Source of the DNA: an uncultured Collinsella sp.
Lineage (GTDB): Bacteria > Actinomycetota > Coriobacteriia > Coriobacteriales > Coriobacteriaceae
Reading direction: 5' to 3'
Assembly: GCA_900762015.1 (NCBI GenBank)
Contig: CAAFEX010000088.1
Span: forward strand, 1 to 25,824
Length of the DNA: 25,824 nucleotides
Shown here one piece after another: positions 1 through 7,381 of the stretch. The notes beneath the pieces were generated by a model. That model did not search any database, had not been told where the DNA came from, and saw nothing but the letters and a program-made list of their open reading frames with translations. Made by a program: the position numbers and the translations under genes. Position 1 is the first letter of the stretch, and each line of letters starts with the position of its first letter.

Positions 1-222
1 GGGGTGTGCGCGGAGGTCTCGGAATTTGACGCATACTTCCGCAGGCGTGGCTGCTCTGGACCGTGCTAAAACGATATAGCAGCTATGCACGGGGTGTGGG
101 TTTGCCGCCGGGCGAACACTTTTGGAGCCAGGAGTCCTAGTTCTGGGCCTTGAAGGGCGGATTTCGCGCTTTTGGTAAAGAAATGGGCGCGTGTTTTGCC
201 GTGCCCCGGCTTTAGCGCACAG

Positions 223-259
223 AAAAAGGGCCCGGAAGGCGAAGCCTTCCGGGCCCTTT
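223..259 (-). terminator. Rho-independent terminator of the pyruvate kinase gene
   Basis: A perfect 13-bp GC-rich stem (228-240 with 244-256) with a 3-nt loop. On the minus strand it is followed by a run of T (complement of 223-227). It lies about 30 bp past the pyk stop codon. The flanking A and T runs could also let it stop plus-strand transcription entering from the left. Confidence 0.9.
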
Positions 260-287
260 GCAATGCAAGTCTGCTTGCAAGTGCGAT

Positions 288-1748
288 TTAGCGCACCTGA
301 GCGACGTAAGCGACGTTGGTCGAGGAGACCTTGTCCTCGAGCTGGACGCTCATGCGGGGATCGCCGGCGGTGGCGACGGTCAGATCGCCGGCCTCGACGT
401 AGCCGAGCTCCTTAGCGGTCTCGATCGCCTTGACGATCGTGCCGTTGACGGTGCCCTGGGTAATCTCGGCCTGGTGCGGGATAACGCCCCAGTACATAAT
501 CATTTGCTGGACGGCCCACTCGTGGCGGGAGAACGCGCAGATCGGCATGTTGGGACGGAAGTGCGAGATCAGGCGAGCGGTACGACCGGTGGTCGTCGGC
601 ACGGTGATGCACTTGGCGCCAACGGTGGTAGCCATGTTCACAGCGGACATACCCACAACGTTGTTGACAACGCGGGTGCCGTGAGCATCGGCCGGAACCT
701 CGAGCGGAGCGTGAGCCGGGAGGTACTTCTCGGTCTCGAGAGCAATGCTGGCCTGCATCTTGACGGCCTCGACCGGGTACTTACCGGCAGCGGACTCGCC
801 GGACAGCATAACGGCGTCGGTGCCGTCGTAAATGGCGTTAGCAACGTCGGCAACCTCGGCGCGCGTCGGGCGCGGGTTCTGCTGCATGGAGTCGAGCATC
901 TGCGTAGCGGTGATAACGGGCTTGTAGGCCGCGTTGCACTTGGCGATGATCTCCTTCTGGATGTGCGGAACGAGCTCGGGCTTGATCTCGATGCCCAGGT
1001 CGCCACGGGCGACCATGATGCCGTCGGAAGCCTCGAGGATCTCGTCGAAGTTCTCGACGCCCAGGGCGCACTCGATCTTCGGGAAGATCGTCACGTGCTC
1101 GCCACCGTTCTCGCGGCAAAGCTCGCGGATGCCGCGGACGGACTCGCCGTCACGGATGAAGGAAGCGGCGATGTAGTCGATGTTCTCGGTCAGGCCAAAG
1201 AGGATGTCCTGACGATCGCGCTCGGTGATGGCGGGCAACGAGATGTTGACGTTGGGCATGTTGACGCCCTTGCGCTCGCCGATCAGGCCGTCGTTCTTGA
1301 CGACGCAGGTCATGTCCTGACCGTCGACGGACTCGACCTCGAGGGCAACCAGGCCGTCGTCGATCAGGATAAGGGAGCCCTTCTCGACCTCGGAGGGCAG
1401 AGCCAGGTAGTCGAGGGAGATGTGCTCAGAGGTGCCGTGGAAATCCTCGGACGTGGGCTGAGCGGTGACGACGATCTTATCGCCGGTCTTGACGGCAACC
1501 TTCTTGCCATCGACCAGAAGGCCGGTGCGGACCTCGGGGCCCTTGGTGTCGAGCAGGATGCCGACGGGCATGCCGAGCTCCTTGGAAATACGGCGGACGC
1601 GCTCGATGCGACCGTGGTGCTCGTCGTAGGAGCCGTGCGAGAAGTTAAAACGGGCGACGTTCATGCCCGCCTTGATCATCTCGCGGATGGTCTCGTCGCT
1701 ATCGCAGGCGGGACCCATGGTGCATACAATCTTGGTGCGCTTGTACAT
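288..1748 (-). CDS. pyk: Pyruvate kinase
   Basis: Pyruvate kinase (486 aa) transfers phosphate from phosphoenolpyruvate to ADP, the last ATP-making step of glycolysis in the cytoplasm. The protein opens with RTKIVCTMGPA. It contains the family blocks NVARFNFSHG, LDTKGPEVRTG, FPKIECALGVENFDEI, MVARGDLGIEI and the signature ITATQMLDSM, all typical of an active enzyme. The length fits the single-unit bacterial form; there is no extra C-terminal PEP-utiliser domain. The ATG is supported by GGAGG (1754-1758 on the complement) 5 nt upstream. The gene is transcribed alone, with a -10-like box about 65 bp upstream and a strong terminator downstream. It is divergent from the P-type ATPase gene. Confidence 0.97.
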   Translation of the reverse strand: MYKRTKIVCTMGPACDSDETIREMIKAGMNVARFNFSHGSYDEHHGRIERVRRISKELGMPVGILLDTKGPEVRTGLLVDGKKVAVKTGDKIVVTAQPTSEDFHGTSEHISLDYLALPSEVEKGSLILIDDGLVALEVESVDGQDMTCVVKNDGLIGERKGVNMPNVNISLPAITERDRQDILFGLTENIDYIAASFIRDGESVRGIRELCRENGGEHVTIFPKIECALGVENFDEILEASDGIMVARGDLGIEIKPELVPHIQKEIIAKCNAAYKPVITATQMLDSMQQNPRPTRAEVADVANAIYDGTDAVMLSGESAAGKYPVEAVKMQASIALETEKYLPAHAPLEVPADAHGTRVVNNVVGMSAVNMATTVGAKCITVPTTTGRTARLISHFRPNMPICAFSRHEWAVQQMIMYWGVIPHQAEITQGTVNGTIVKAIETAKELGYVEAGDLTVATAGDPRMSVQLEDKVSSTNVAYVAQVR

Positions 1749-1811
1749 TCAGACCTCCATCTGACATCGTCTTGCGCTGATAGATAAACCATAAGAAATA
1801 AAACTGAGATG

Positions 1812-1842
1812 ATTATAACGAAATGCCGACCGAATACCCCAA
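1812..1842 (-). promoter_or_regulatory. Probable promoter of pyk
   Basis: On the minus strand a perfect TATAAT -10 box lies at 1812-1817. The best upstream -35 match is a weak TTGGGG at 1837-1842 with a 19-bp spacer. A start near 1805 would give a leader of about 55 nt before the pyk ATG. The -10 is convincing and the -35 is not. The rest of the 1749-2040 gap is AT-richer than the genes, and I see no further gene in it. Confidence 0.5.
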
Positions 1843-2041
1843 AAAATCGACCGTATGCCGAATTAGAAGTTCATTTTTTGCGGAAAAACGGTATATGCAA
1901 AAACTTTACCAACCGTTCTGACCGCTGCTATCTGGGCGATATTTCAGTTTGACGATGTGCCGAAGAAAAAACGTTTTATCAATATTGAGCATCACACGGT
2001 CTGCATCGTTGCACTCGAGCCGTGTTTCCAATTGGAATGTT

Positions 2042-2071
2042 TTGGCTAGACGCGCTGCTTTGGGGTACCAT
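2042..2071 (+). promoter_or_regulatory. Candidate promoter of the P-type ATPase gene
   Basis: TTGGCT (2042-2047) and TACCAT (2066-2071) are separated by 18 bp. Each matches the sigma-70 consensus at four of six positions. Transcription would start near 2078, just before the first hairpin of the structured leader, which makes the assignment more plausible than the box scores alone. Confidence 0.4.
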
Positions 2072-2077
2072 AGCTCC

Positions 2078-2189
2078 ACTATCAACTGCCGCTCAGCACG
2101 GCAGCCTTGATGAGCCCTTGCCCTTCTCCTGGGAATTATGATCGGGCATCAATCTGCTGAGTGGCCCGAATCCCAGGAGGGGACTCTAT
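2078..2189 (+). promoter_or_regulatory. Structured 5' leader with sequestered ribosome-binding site (riboswitch-like, unassigned)
   Basis: Several perfect complementarities sit within about 100 nt of the ATPase start. P1 is a 6-bp hairpin (2086-2091 with 2099-2104). Its whole 7-nt loop CTCAGCA (2092-2098) is complementary to TGCTGAG (2155-2161), giving a pseudoknot. P2 pairs 2107-2112 with 2147-2152 and continues as CCC (2115-2117) with GGG (2144-2146). A 9-bp pairing of 2126-2134 with 2171-2179 buries the Shine-Dalgarno AGGAG. An inner stem (2142-2147 with 2164-2169) competes with P2 for 2144-2147. This looks like translational control by alternative folds. I do not see the conserved blocks of the yybP-ykoY, M-box or NiCo riboswitches, so I leave the class open. 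Confidence 0.55.
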
Positions 2190-4871
2190 ATGCAAAAGGA
2201 ATACCTGTCCGCCGCGGCGGAGGTGCTCAGCGACCAGGGCGTCGATGAGAACCTCGGCCTGAGCAACGACGAGGCGTCGTCGCGCCTCGCCAAGACAGGC
2301 CCTAACAAGCTCGAGGAAGCCGAGAAAACGCCGCTGTGGAAGCGTTTCTTTGAGCAGATGGCCGACCCCATGGTCATCATGTTGATCGTTGCCGCCGTCA
2401 TCAGCGCGCTCACGGGTATGGTCAAGGGCGAGCCCGACTTTGCCGACGTCGCCATCATCATGTTCGTCGTTATCGTCAACTCGGTACTGGGCGTGGTCCA
2501 GGAAGCCAAGAGCGAAGAGGCCCTCGAGGCCCTGCAGGAGATGAGCGCGGCGCAGTCCAAGGTGCTGCGCGACGGCAAGCTCGTGCACCTGCCGAGCGCC
2601 GAGCTCGTGCCCGGCGATGTGATCATGCTCGAGGCGGGCGACTCCGTCCCGGCCGACTGCCGTGTGCTCGAGAGCGCCACGATGAAGATCGAGGAGGCCG
2701 CCCTTACCGGCGAGTCCGTGCCCGTCGAGAAGCATGCCAACGTCATTGAGCTCGCCGCCGGCACCGACGACGTGCCGCTCGGCGACCGCAAGAACATGTG
2801 CTACATGGGTTCCACCGTGGTATACGGCCGCGGTCGCGCCGTCGTGGTCGGCACCGGTATGAACACCGAGATGGGCAAGATCGCCGGCGCCCTGGCCGAG
2901 GCCAAGGAAGAGCTCACGCCGCTGCAGGTGAAGCTCGCCGAGCTCAGCCGCATCCTCACCATCATGGTTATCGTCATCTGCGTCGTCATCTTTGGCGTCG
3001 ACATCATCCGCCACGGCGTGGGCAACGTTCTCACCGATCCGACCGCGCTGCTCGACACCTTTATGGTCGCTGTCTCGCTTGCCGTCGCCGCCATCCCCGA
3101 GGGCCTGGTTGCCGTCGTGACCATCGTGCTGTCGCTCGGCGTGACCAAGATGGCCAAGCGTCAGGCGATTATCCGCAAGCTCTCTGCCGTCGAGACCCTT
3201 GGCTGCACGCAGACCATCTGCTCCGACAAGACCGGTACCCTCACCCAGAACAAGATGACCGTCGTCAAGCACGAGCTCGCTGCGCCTAAGGAGAAGTTCC
3301 TGGCCGGCATGGCTCTGTGCTCCGACGCCCAGTGGGACGAGGAGCTGGGCGAGGCCGTGGGTGAGCCGACCGAGTGTGCGCTCGTCAACGATGCCGGCAA
3401 GGCGGGGCTCACTGGCCTGACTGCCGAGCATCCGCGCGTGGGCGAGGCCCCGTTTGACTCGGGCCGCAAGATGATGTCCGTGGTCGTCGAGACCCTGGAC
3501 GGCGAGTATGAGCAGTACACCAAGGGCGCGCCCGACGTGGTGATCGGCCTGTGCACCCATATCTACGAGGGCGACAAGGTCGTTCCGCTGACCGAGGAGC
3601 GTCGCGCCGAGCTCGTGGCCGCCAACAAGGCCATGGCCGACGAGGCCCTGCGCGTGCTGGCGCTGGCAAGCCGCACCTACACCGAGGTCCCGGCCGACTG
3701 CAGCCCCGCTGCGCTCGAGCACGACCTGGTCTTCTGCGGCCTGTCCGGCATGATTGACCCGGTCCGCCCCGAGGTCGCCGACGCCATCCGCGAGGCCCAC
3801 GATGCCGGTATCCGCACCGTCATGATTACGGGCGACCACATCGACACCGCCGTGGCCATCGCCAAGCAGCTGGGTATCGTCACCGATCGCAGCCAGGCCA
3901 TCACGGGCGCCGACCTCGACCGCATGAGCGACGAGGAACTCGACGCGCACATCGAGGACTACGGCGTGTACGCCCGCGTTCAGCCCGAGCACAAGACCCG
4001 CATCGTCGAGGCTTGGAAGTCGCGCGACCAGATCGTGGCCATGACGGGCGACGGCGTCAACGACGCCCCGTCCATCAAGCGCGCCGACATCGGCGTTGGC
4101 ATGGGCATCACCGGTACCGACGTCACCAAGAACGTCGCCGACATGGTGCTCGCCGACGACAACTTCGCCACCATCATCGGTGCCTGCGAAGAGGGCCGTC
4201 GCATCTACGACAACATCCGCAAGGTCATCCAGTTCCTGCTTTCGGCCAACCTTGCCGAGGTGTTCTCGGTGTTTATCGCCACGCTCATCGGCTTTACCAT
4301 CTTCCAGCCGGTGCAGCTGCTGTGGGTGAACTTGGTCACCGACTGCTTCCCCGCGCTCGCGCTGGGCATGGAGGACGCCGAGGGCGACATCATGAAGCGC
4401 AAGCCGCGCAACGCCAAGGACGGCGTCTTCGCCGGCAATATGGGCCTGGACTGCGTGGTCCAGGGCCTGATCATCACCGCGCTGGTGCTGGCGAGCTTCT
4501 TTGTGGGTGTGTACTTTGACATGGGCTACATCCACATCGCCGATATGATCGCCGGCAATGCCGACGAGGAAGGCGTGATGATGGCCTTCATCACGCTCAA
4601 CATGGTCGAGATCTTCCACTGCTTCAATATGCGCAGCCGTCGTGCGTCGCTGTTTAGCATGAAGAAGCAGAACAAGTGGCTGTGGGCTTCGGCTGCGCTG
4701 GCGCTGGTACTGACGGTGATCGTGACCGTGCAGCCGACGCTTGCCGAGATGTTCTTTGGCCCTGTGACGCTTGAGCTCAAGGGCGTTATCGCCGCGCTGG
4801 GCCTTGCCTTCCTGATCATCCCGCTGATGGAGATCTACAAGGCGATCATGCGCGCGGTCGAGAAGGAGTAA
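2190..4871 (+). CDS. Cation-transporting P-type ATPase, Ca2+ (type IIA/IIB) family
   Basis: An ATP-driven cation pump of the cytoplasmic membrane (893 aa), probably exporting Ca2+. It has the N-terminal cation-ATPase domain, actuator motif TGES (173-176), phosphorylation motif DKTGTLT (Asp346) and hinge motif TGDGVND (619-625). Ca2+-site residues known from SERCA are all present: PEGL in M4 (Glu304), N-x-x-E in M5 (Asn687, Glu690), N-x-x-T-D in M6 (Asn714, Thr717, Asp718) and a Glu in M8 (Glu807). Both Ca2+ sites therefore look intact. The length and ten-helix layout are normal. AGGAGG at 2175-2180 supports the ATG. The gene is single, preceded by a foldable leader that can mask this ribosome-binding site and followed by a strong terminator. 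Mn2+ transport cannot be excluded from sequence alone. Confidence 0.93.
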   Translation: MQKEYLSAAAEVLSDQGVDENLGLSNDEASSRLAKTGPNKLEEAEKTPLWKRFFEQMADPMVIMLIVAAVISALTGMVKGEPDFADVAIIMFVVIVNSVLGVVQEAKSEEALEALQEMSAAQSKVLRDGKLVHLPSAELVPGDVIMLEAGDSVPADCRVLESATMKIEEAALTGESVPVEKHANVIELAAGTDDVPLGDRKNMCYMGSTVVYGRGRAVVVGTGMNTEMGKIAGALAEAKEELTPLQVKLAELSRILTIMVIVICVVIFGVDIIRHGVGNVLTDPTALLDTFMVAVSLAVAAIPEGLVAVVTIVLSLGVTKMAKRQAIIRKLSAVETLGCTQTICSDKTGTLTQNKMTVVKHELAAPKEKFLAGMALCSDAQWDEELGEAVGEPTECALVNDAGKAGLTGLTAEHPRVGEAPFDSGRKMMSVVVETLDGEYEQYTKGAPDVVIGLCTHIYEGDKVVPLTEERRAELVAANKAMADEALRVLALASRTYTEVPADCSPAALEHDLVFCGLSGMIDPVRPEVADAIREAHDAGIRTVMITGDHIDTAVAIAKQLGIVTDRSQAITGADLDRMSDEELDAHIEDYGVYARVQPEHKTRIVEAWKSRDQIVAMTGDGVNDAPSIKRADIGVGMGITGTDVTKNVADMVLADDNFATIIGACEEGRRIYDNIRKVIQFLLSANLAEVFSVFIATLIGFTIFQPVQLLWVNLVTDCFPALALGMEDAEGDIMKRKPRNAKDGVFAGNMGLDCVVQGLIITALVLASFFVGVYFDMGYIHIADMIAGNADEEGVMMAFITLNMVEIFHCFNMRSRRASLFSMKKQNKWLWASAALALVLTVIVTVQPTLAEMFFGPVTLELKGVIAALGLAFLIIPLMEIYKAIMRAVEKE

Positions 4872-4883
4872 GTTAACCTGTCC

Positions 4884-4972
4884 GGGCCCGCCCCTGCGTG
4901 TTTTCTTCTTCGCTGGTCCTCGCGCTTCGCGCTGCGGGATCGCTCAGAAGAAAACACTCCCGGGGTGGGCCC
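4884..4972. repeat. Long imperfect intergenic hairpin (REP/MITE-like)
   Basis: The outer arms 4884-4894 and 4962-4972 pair over 11 bp with one G-T wobble. The inner arms GTGTTTTCTTCT (4898-4909) and AGAAGAAAACAC (4946-4957) pair perfectly over 12 bp. The apical part contains a further small GCGC hairpin near 4923-4935. There is no coding capacity. It begins 12 bp after the ATPase stop codon. It may be a dispersed repetitive element; only copy number in the genome could show that. Confidence 0.6.
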
Positions 4973-5166
4973 TACGGTATCCTTGCTGGCTTTACTCCCG
5001 CGCGGATGAAAAAGGGCTGAGGGAAAGAAGATGAGCGGCCGAGCAATTGCTCGGCCGCTCGTTTTGAATAAAGGATGTGCCCTTAGGAAACCCCTCCCGG
5101 CGGGCGGGCCCTGCGGTATCCTTGCTGGCTTTTCTCCCGCGCGGATGATAAAGGGCTGAGGGAAAG
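4967..5166 (+). repeat. Pair of 61-bp direct repeats
   Basis: The block 4967-5027 recurs at 5106-5166 with 58 of 61 bases identical. Both copies run from GGGCCCT to GGGAAAG, and each is followed a few bases later by a terminator hairpin (5033-5060 and 5172-5200). The unit therefore looks like a block plus terminator that was duplicated, with the terminator stems then differing. The function is unknown. Confidence 0.8.
5033..5065 (+). terminator. Rho-independent terminator after the P-type ATPase
   Basis: A perfect palindrome at 5033-5060 (12-bp stem closed by AATT) followed by GTTTT. It lies in the first 61-bp repeat unit, about 160 bp after the ATPase stop. Confidence 0.85.
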
Positions 5167-5171
5167 TTTGT

Positions 5172-5205
5172 GAGCTGGTCGGGCTTTGCCCGGCCAGCTC
5201 TTTTT
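5172..5205 (+). terminator. Second terminator upstream of rsgA
   Basis: A 13-bp stem (5172-5184 with 5188-5200, one G-T wobble), a TTT loop and a TTTTT tail. It stands in tandem with the terminator at 5033 and ends about 80 bp before rsgA. Confidence 0.8.
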
Positions 5206-5241
5206 GATTTAGGGCTTTGCCCGGCCAGCTCTTTTTGATTT
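5181..5241 (+). repeat. Tandem 30-bp duplication of a terminator half
   Basis: Bases 5181-5210 are repeated exactly at 5212-5241 (period 31). The second copy lacks the left arm of the terminator stem, so only a 4-bp GGGC/GCCC stem and the T tract remain. This is a typical product of replication slippage at a hairpin. Confidence 0.85.
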
Positions 5242-5284
5242 AAAATACCTGCTCAGTTGTGATTTGTGGTGCTGGGAGGCGCTT

Positions 5285-6469
5285 GTGGGCAAGGCTAAGG
5301 CTAAAGCGAAGAAAAAGACGACGGGGGCGCGGGCTAAGCGCGATCGTCGTCGGAAGCTTGCGACCGAAGCTCCCGCGTCTGCCGAGGAACTGCTGGCAAG
5401 CGTGCCGGGACTCGACGCGCTGCAGGACGTTCCGGCGTTCGACGACCTGCCGGTCGATGAAGCTCAGCAGACTGCCTTTGATGATTTCTGCGCACATGCC
5501 GAGGAACCCGAGCAGATGCAGCTTGGCGCCGTGGTGCGCTTGGATCGTGGGTTTCCACTGGTGGCGACCGCCGACGATACCTTCCGCGCCGAGCATGCCG
5601 TGGGGTTTGCCAAGTCGCGCGGTGAGGACGAGGTCCTGCTACCTGCCGTGGGCGATCGTGTGGCGGTGCGCCGCGCTCCCGGGCATGATATGGGCGTGAT
5701 TGAGTGCGTGCTGCCGCGCCGTACGAGCTTTGAGCGTTGGCGCGGCCGTGCCCGCGGAGAGCGACAGGTGCTCTGCTCCAACGTGGATAGCGTGCTAATC
5801 GTGCAGGCGCTCGGTGCCGGCGAGGTGCTGCTCGACCGTGTGGCGCGCTCGCTGGTGTTGGCGCTCGACTGCGATGCCGAACCGGTGGTGGTACTCACCA
5901 AAGCTGACCGTTGCGATGCCGAGGAGCTCGAGCGCGATCTGGACCGCGTGCGCCGCCTGGTGGGTCCGGACGTGCGCGTGATCGTGACGTCCTCTGCCGA
6001 GGGCCGCGGCCTGGACGAGGTCCGTGCCTGCGTGCCTGTCGGGAGCTGCGCCATGATTCTGGGCGAGTCGGGTGCCGGCAAGTCGACGCTGCTCAATGCA
6101 CTGCTGGGCCACGATACGTTGGCGACCGGCGGTGTGCGCGAACGCGACGACCAGGGCCGTCACACTACCGTCGCGCGCGTGATGGTGGCGCTGCCGGGCG
6201 ACGCCGGCGTGATCGCCGATGCCCCGGGTCTGCGCAGTTTGCCGCTCGTGGGACATGAGCGGGGTCTGGCGCGCGCCTTCCCCGAGATTGTCGAGGCATC
6301 GCGTGCGTGCCGATTTGGCGATTGCACGCATGTCCATGAGCCGGGTTGCGCCGTTCGCGAGGCCGAAGACGCCGGGCAGATTGACAGCCTGCGTCTGGAA
6401 ACGTTCCAAAACCTGGCGTCATCCATGCGCGTGAGCGCTCAAATGCTCGATCCCGATGTCCATCTGTAA
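5285..6469 (+). CDS. rsgA: Ribosome small subunit-dependent GTPase A
   Basis: RsgA (394 aa) is a cytoplasmic GTPase that checks late maturation of the 30S subunit and releases assembly factors. The circularly permuted order of GTPase motifs is diagnostic: G4 TKAD (205-208) comes before G1 GESGAGKS (260-267), then T-rich G2 and G3 DAPG (312-315). The C-terminal zinc motif follows (Cys342, Cys347, His349, Cys355). An OB-fold region precedes the GTPase domain, and the N-terminus is a Lys/Arg-rich tail. I prefer the GTG at 5285 because GGGAGG (5274-5279) lies 5 nt upstream. A TTG at 5264 is also in frame but has no ribosome-binding site. Flanking terminators make it a single-gene unit. Confidence 0.95.
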   Translation: MGKAKAKAKKKTTGARAKRDRRRKLATEAPASAEELLASVPGLDALQDVPAFDDLPVDEAQQTAFDDFCAHAEEPEQMQLGAVVRLDRGFPLVATADDTFRAEHAVGFAKSRGEDEVLLPAVGDRVAVRRAPGHDMGVIECVLPRRTSFERWRGRARGERQVLCSNVDSVLIVQALGAGEVLLDRVARSLVLALDCDAEPVVVLTKADRCDAEELERDLDRVRRLVGPDVRVIVTSSAEGRGLDEVRACVPVGSCAMILGESGAGKSTLLNALLGHDTLATGGVRERDDQGRHTTVARVMVALPGDAGVIADAPGLRSLPLVGHERGLARAFPEIVEASRACRFGDCTHVHEPGCAVREAEDAGQIDSLRLETFQNLASSMRVSAQMLDPDVHL

Positions 6470-6487
6470 TTGATTTTTCCTATGACA

Positions 6488-6521
6488 GCCGTCTCCCAAC
6501 TGTTCGGGAGACGGCTTTTTT
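6488..6521 (+). terminator. Rho-independent terminator of rsgA
   Basis: A perfect 10-bp stem (6488-6497 with 6506-6515), an 8-nt loop and six T. It starts 18 bp after the rsgA stop and separates rsgA from the pilus operon. Confidence 0.92.
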
Positions 6522-6562
6522 GCTGCGGAAAAGCCTCGAAACATGCAGTTTGCTGACGTGTC

Positions 6563-6624
6563 GACCAAAACCTTGCCACGAGCTTGACGGGCTGGTCAGC
6601 TTTTGGTCAGCGATTGGTTTGACA
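6563..6624 (+). promoter_or_regulatory. Candidate control region of the Tad pilus operon
   Basis: This gap holds an 8-bp inverted repeat GACCAAAA/TTTTGGTC (6563-6570, 6601-6608), a direct repeat GGTCAGC (6593-6599, 6605-6611) and a perfect TTGACA (6619-6624). I find no good -10 box at 16-18 bp from TTGACA. The repeats could be regulator binding sites, but that is inference from position. Confidence 0.25.
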
Positions 6625-6721
6625 TCGAAAACCAAGATCGCGATTGCGCCGCTTTGCGCTCTGACCGCCCAGACAATGGTGGTACGGGCATTCGCCCGGC
6701 ACTGCCATGAGAGGAGCGGCC

Positions 6722-7381
6722 GTGAACAAGAGCAAGCGCATCGCCATCAGTCTGGTCGCGGGCGTGCTCGCTGCTCTGCTCTGCATGGTTTACGGCTCGT
6801 CGATCCGCTCGCAAGCCGAACAGGTCCAGGCTGAGACCTTGGCCAAGTACGGTGGCGATCGCGTCGAGGTTTGCGTCGCGGCGCGCGATATCGATGTGGG
6901 TGAGACCCTCGATGAGACCAATGTCATAACCCAGGAATGGCTGACGAGTCTGCTGCCGCGTGACGCGGCGACCGAGCTGCGCCAGGTGCGCGGCGACGTG
7001 ACGACTTCGCGTATTCCCAAAAACGCCGTGATCTGCAATGTCTACACCAAGGCCGAGAGCCACAAGCTTGAGGTGCCTAAGGGCAAGGTCGCCGTTTCGG
7101 TGGCGGTCGATGCCGAGCACTCGGTCGGCGGTGCTGCGGGCGTGGGCAGCTACGTGGATGTGTATGTGCAAAAAGACGGCGTAACCGATCGGCTGTGCGG
7201 CGCGTACGTGATCGATACCAGTGAGGATTCCGGTGCCACGCGCGAGGGCAAGATCGAATGGGTGACGCTGGCGGCTGACCCCGAAGACGTCAAGGAACTG
7301 CTGGGAGCCTCGGGCAAGGGAACGGTCAGCTTGACGATTCCCGCCACGGCGCGCGGCAAAAAGAGCGGAGGCGACGAGTGA
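6722..7381 (+). CDS. cpaB: CpaB/RcpC-like Flp pilus assembly protein (SAF domain)
   Basis: A 219-aa protein with one N-terminal membrane segment (about residues 6-24), which would leave the rest outside the membrane. Residues about 45-110 resemble an SAF domain (VCVAARDIDVGETLDETNV is typical), and the following VAVSVAVDAEHSVGGAAGVGSYVDVYV matches the RcpC/CpaB region after SAF. CpaB proteins belong to the Tad pilus assembly apparatus. With no secretin in this monoderm locus, its exact task here is unknown. I choose the GTG at 6722 because GAGGAG (6711-6716) lies 5 nt upstream; an in-frame ATG at 6707 has no ribosome-binding site. It is the first gene of the operon and its stop overlaps the next start. 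Confidence 0.85.
   Translation: MNKSKRIAISLVAGVLAALLCMVYGSSIRSQAEQVQAETLAKYGGDRVEVCVAARDIDVGETLDETNVITQEWLTSLLPRDAATELRQVRGDVTTSRIPKNAVICNVYTKAESHKLEVPKGKVAVSVAVDAEHSVGGAAGVGSYVDVYVQKDGVTDRLCGAYVIDTSEDSGATREGKIEWVTLAADPEDVKELLGASGKGTVSLTIPATARGKKSGGDE

Noticed and set aside
4..69. Short plus-strand frame ending in TAA at 67-69, possible tail of an upstream gene
   Set aside because: Only 21 codons are visible, a second frame is equally open, and no recognisable motif or terminator follows. It is too weak to annotate.
258..1787. Plus-strand open frame of 509 codons opposite pyruvate kinase
   Set aside because: It is the antisense shadow of pyk, rich in Asp, Leu and Gly as expected from the complement of high-G+C codons. 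It has no ribosome-binding site and no family resemblance.
2078..2189. Assignment of the ATPase leader to a known metal riboswitch
   Set aside because: I looked for the conserved blocks of yybP-ykoY, M-box and NiCo types and did not find them, so I report the structure without a class.
2136..4619. Minus-strand open frame of 827 codons opposite the P-type ATPase
   Set aside because: It is an antisense shadow of a clearly real gene. The His/Asp/Gly-rich composition is typical of such shadows.
4880..5245. CRISPR-like array in the repeat-dense gap before rsgA
   Set aside because: The repeats differ in length and spacing, have only two copies each, and are explained by terminators and duplications. 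No cas genes are present.
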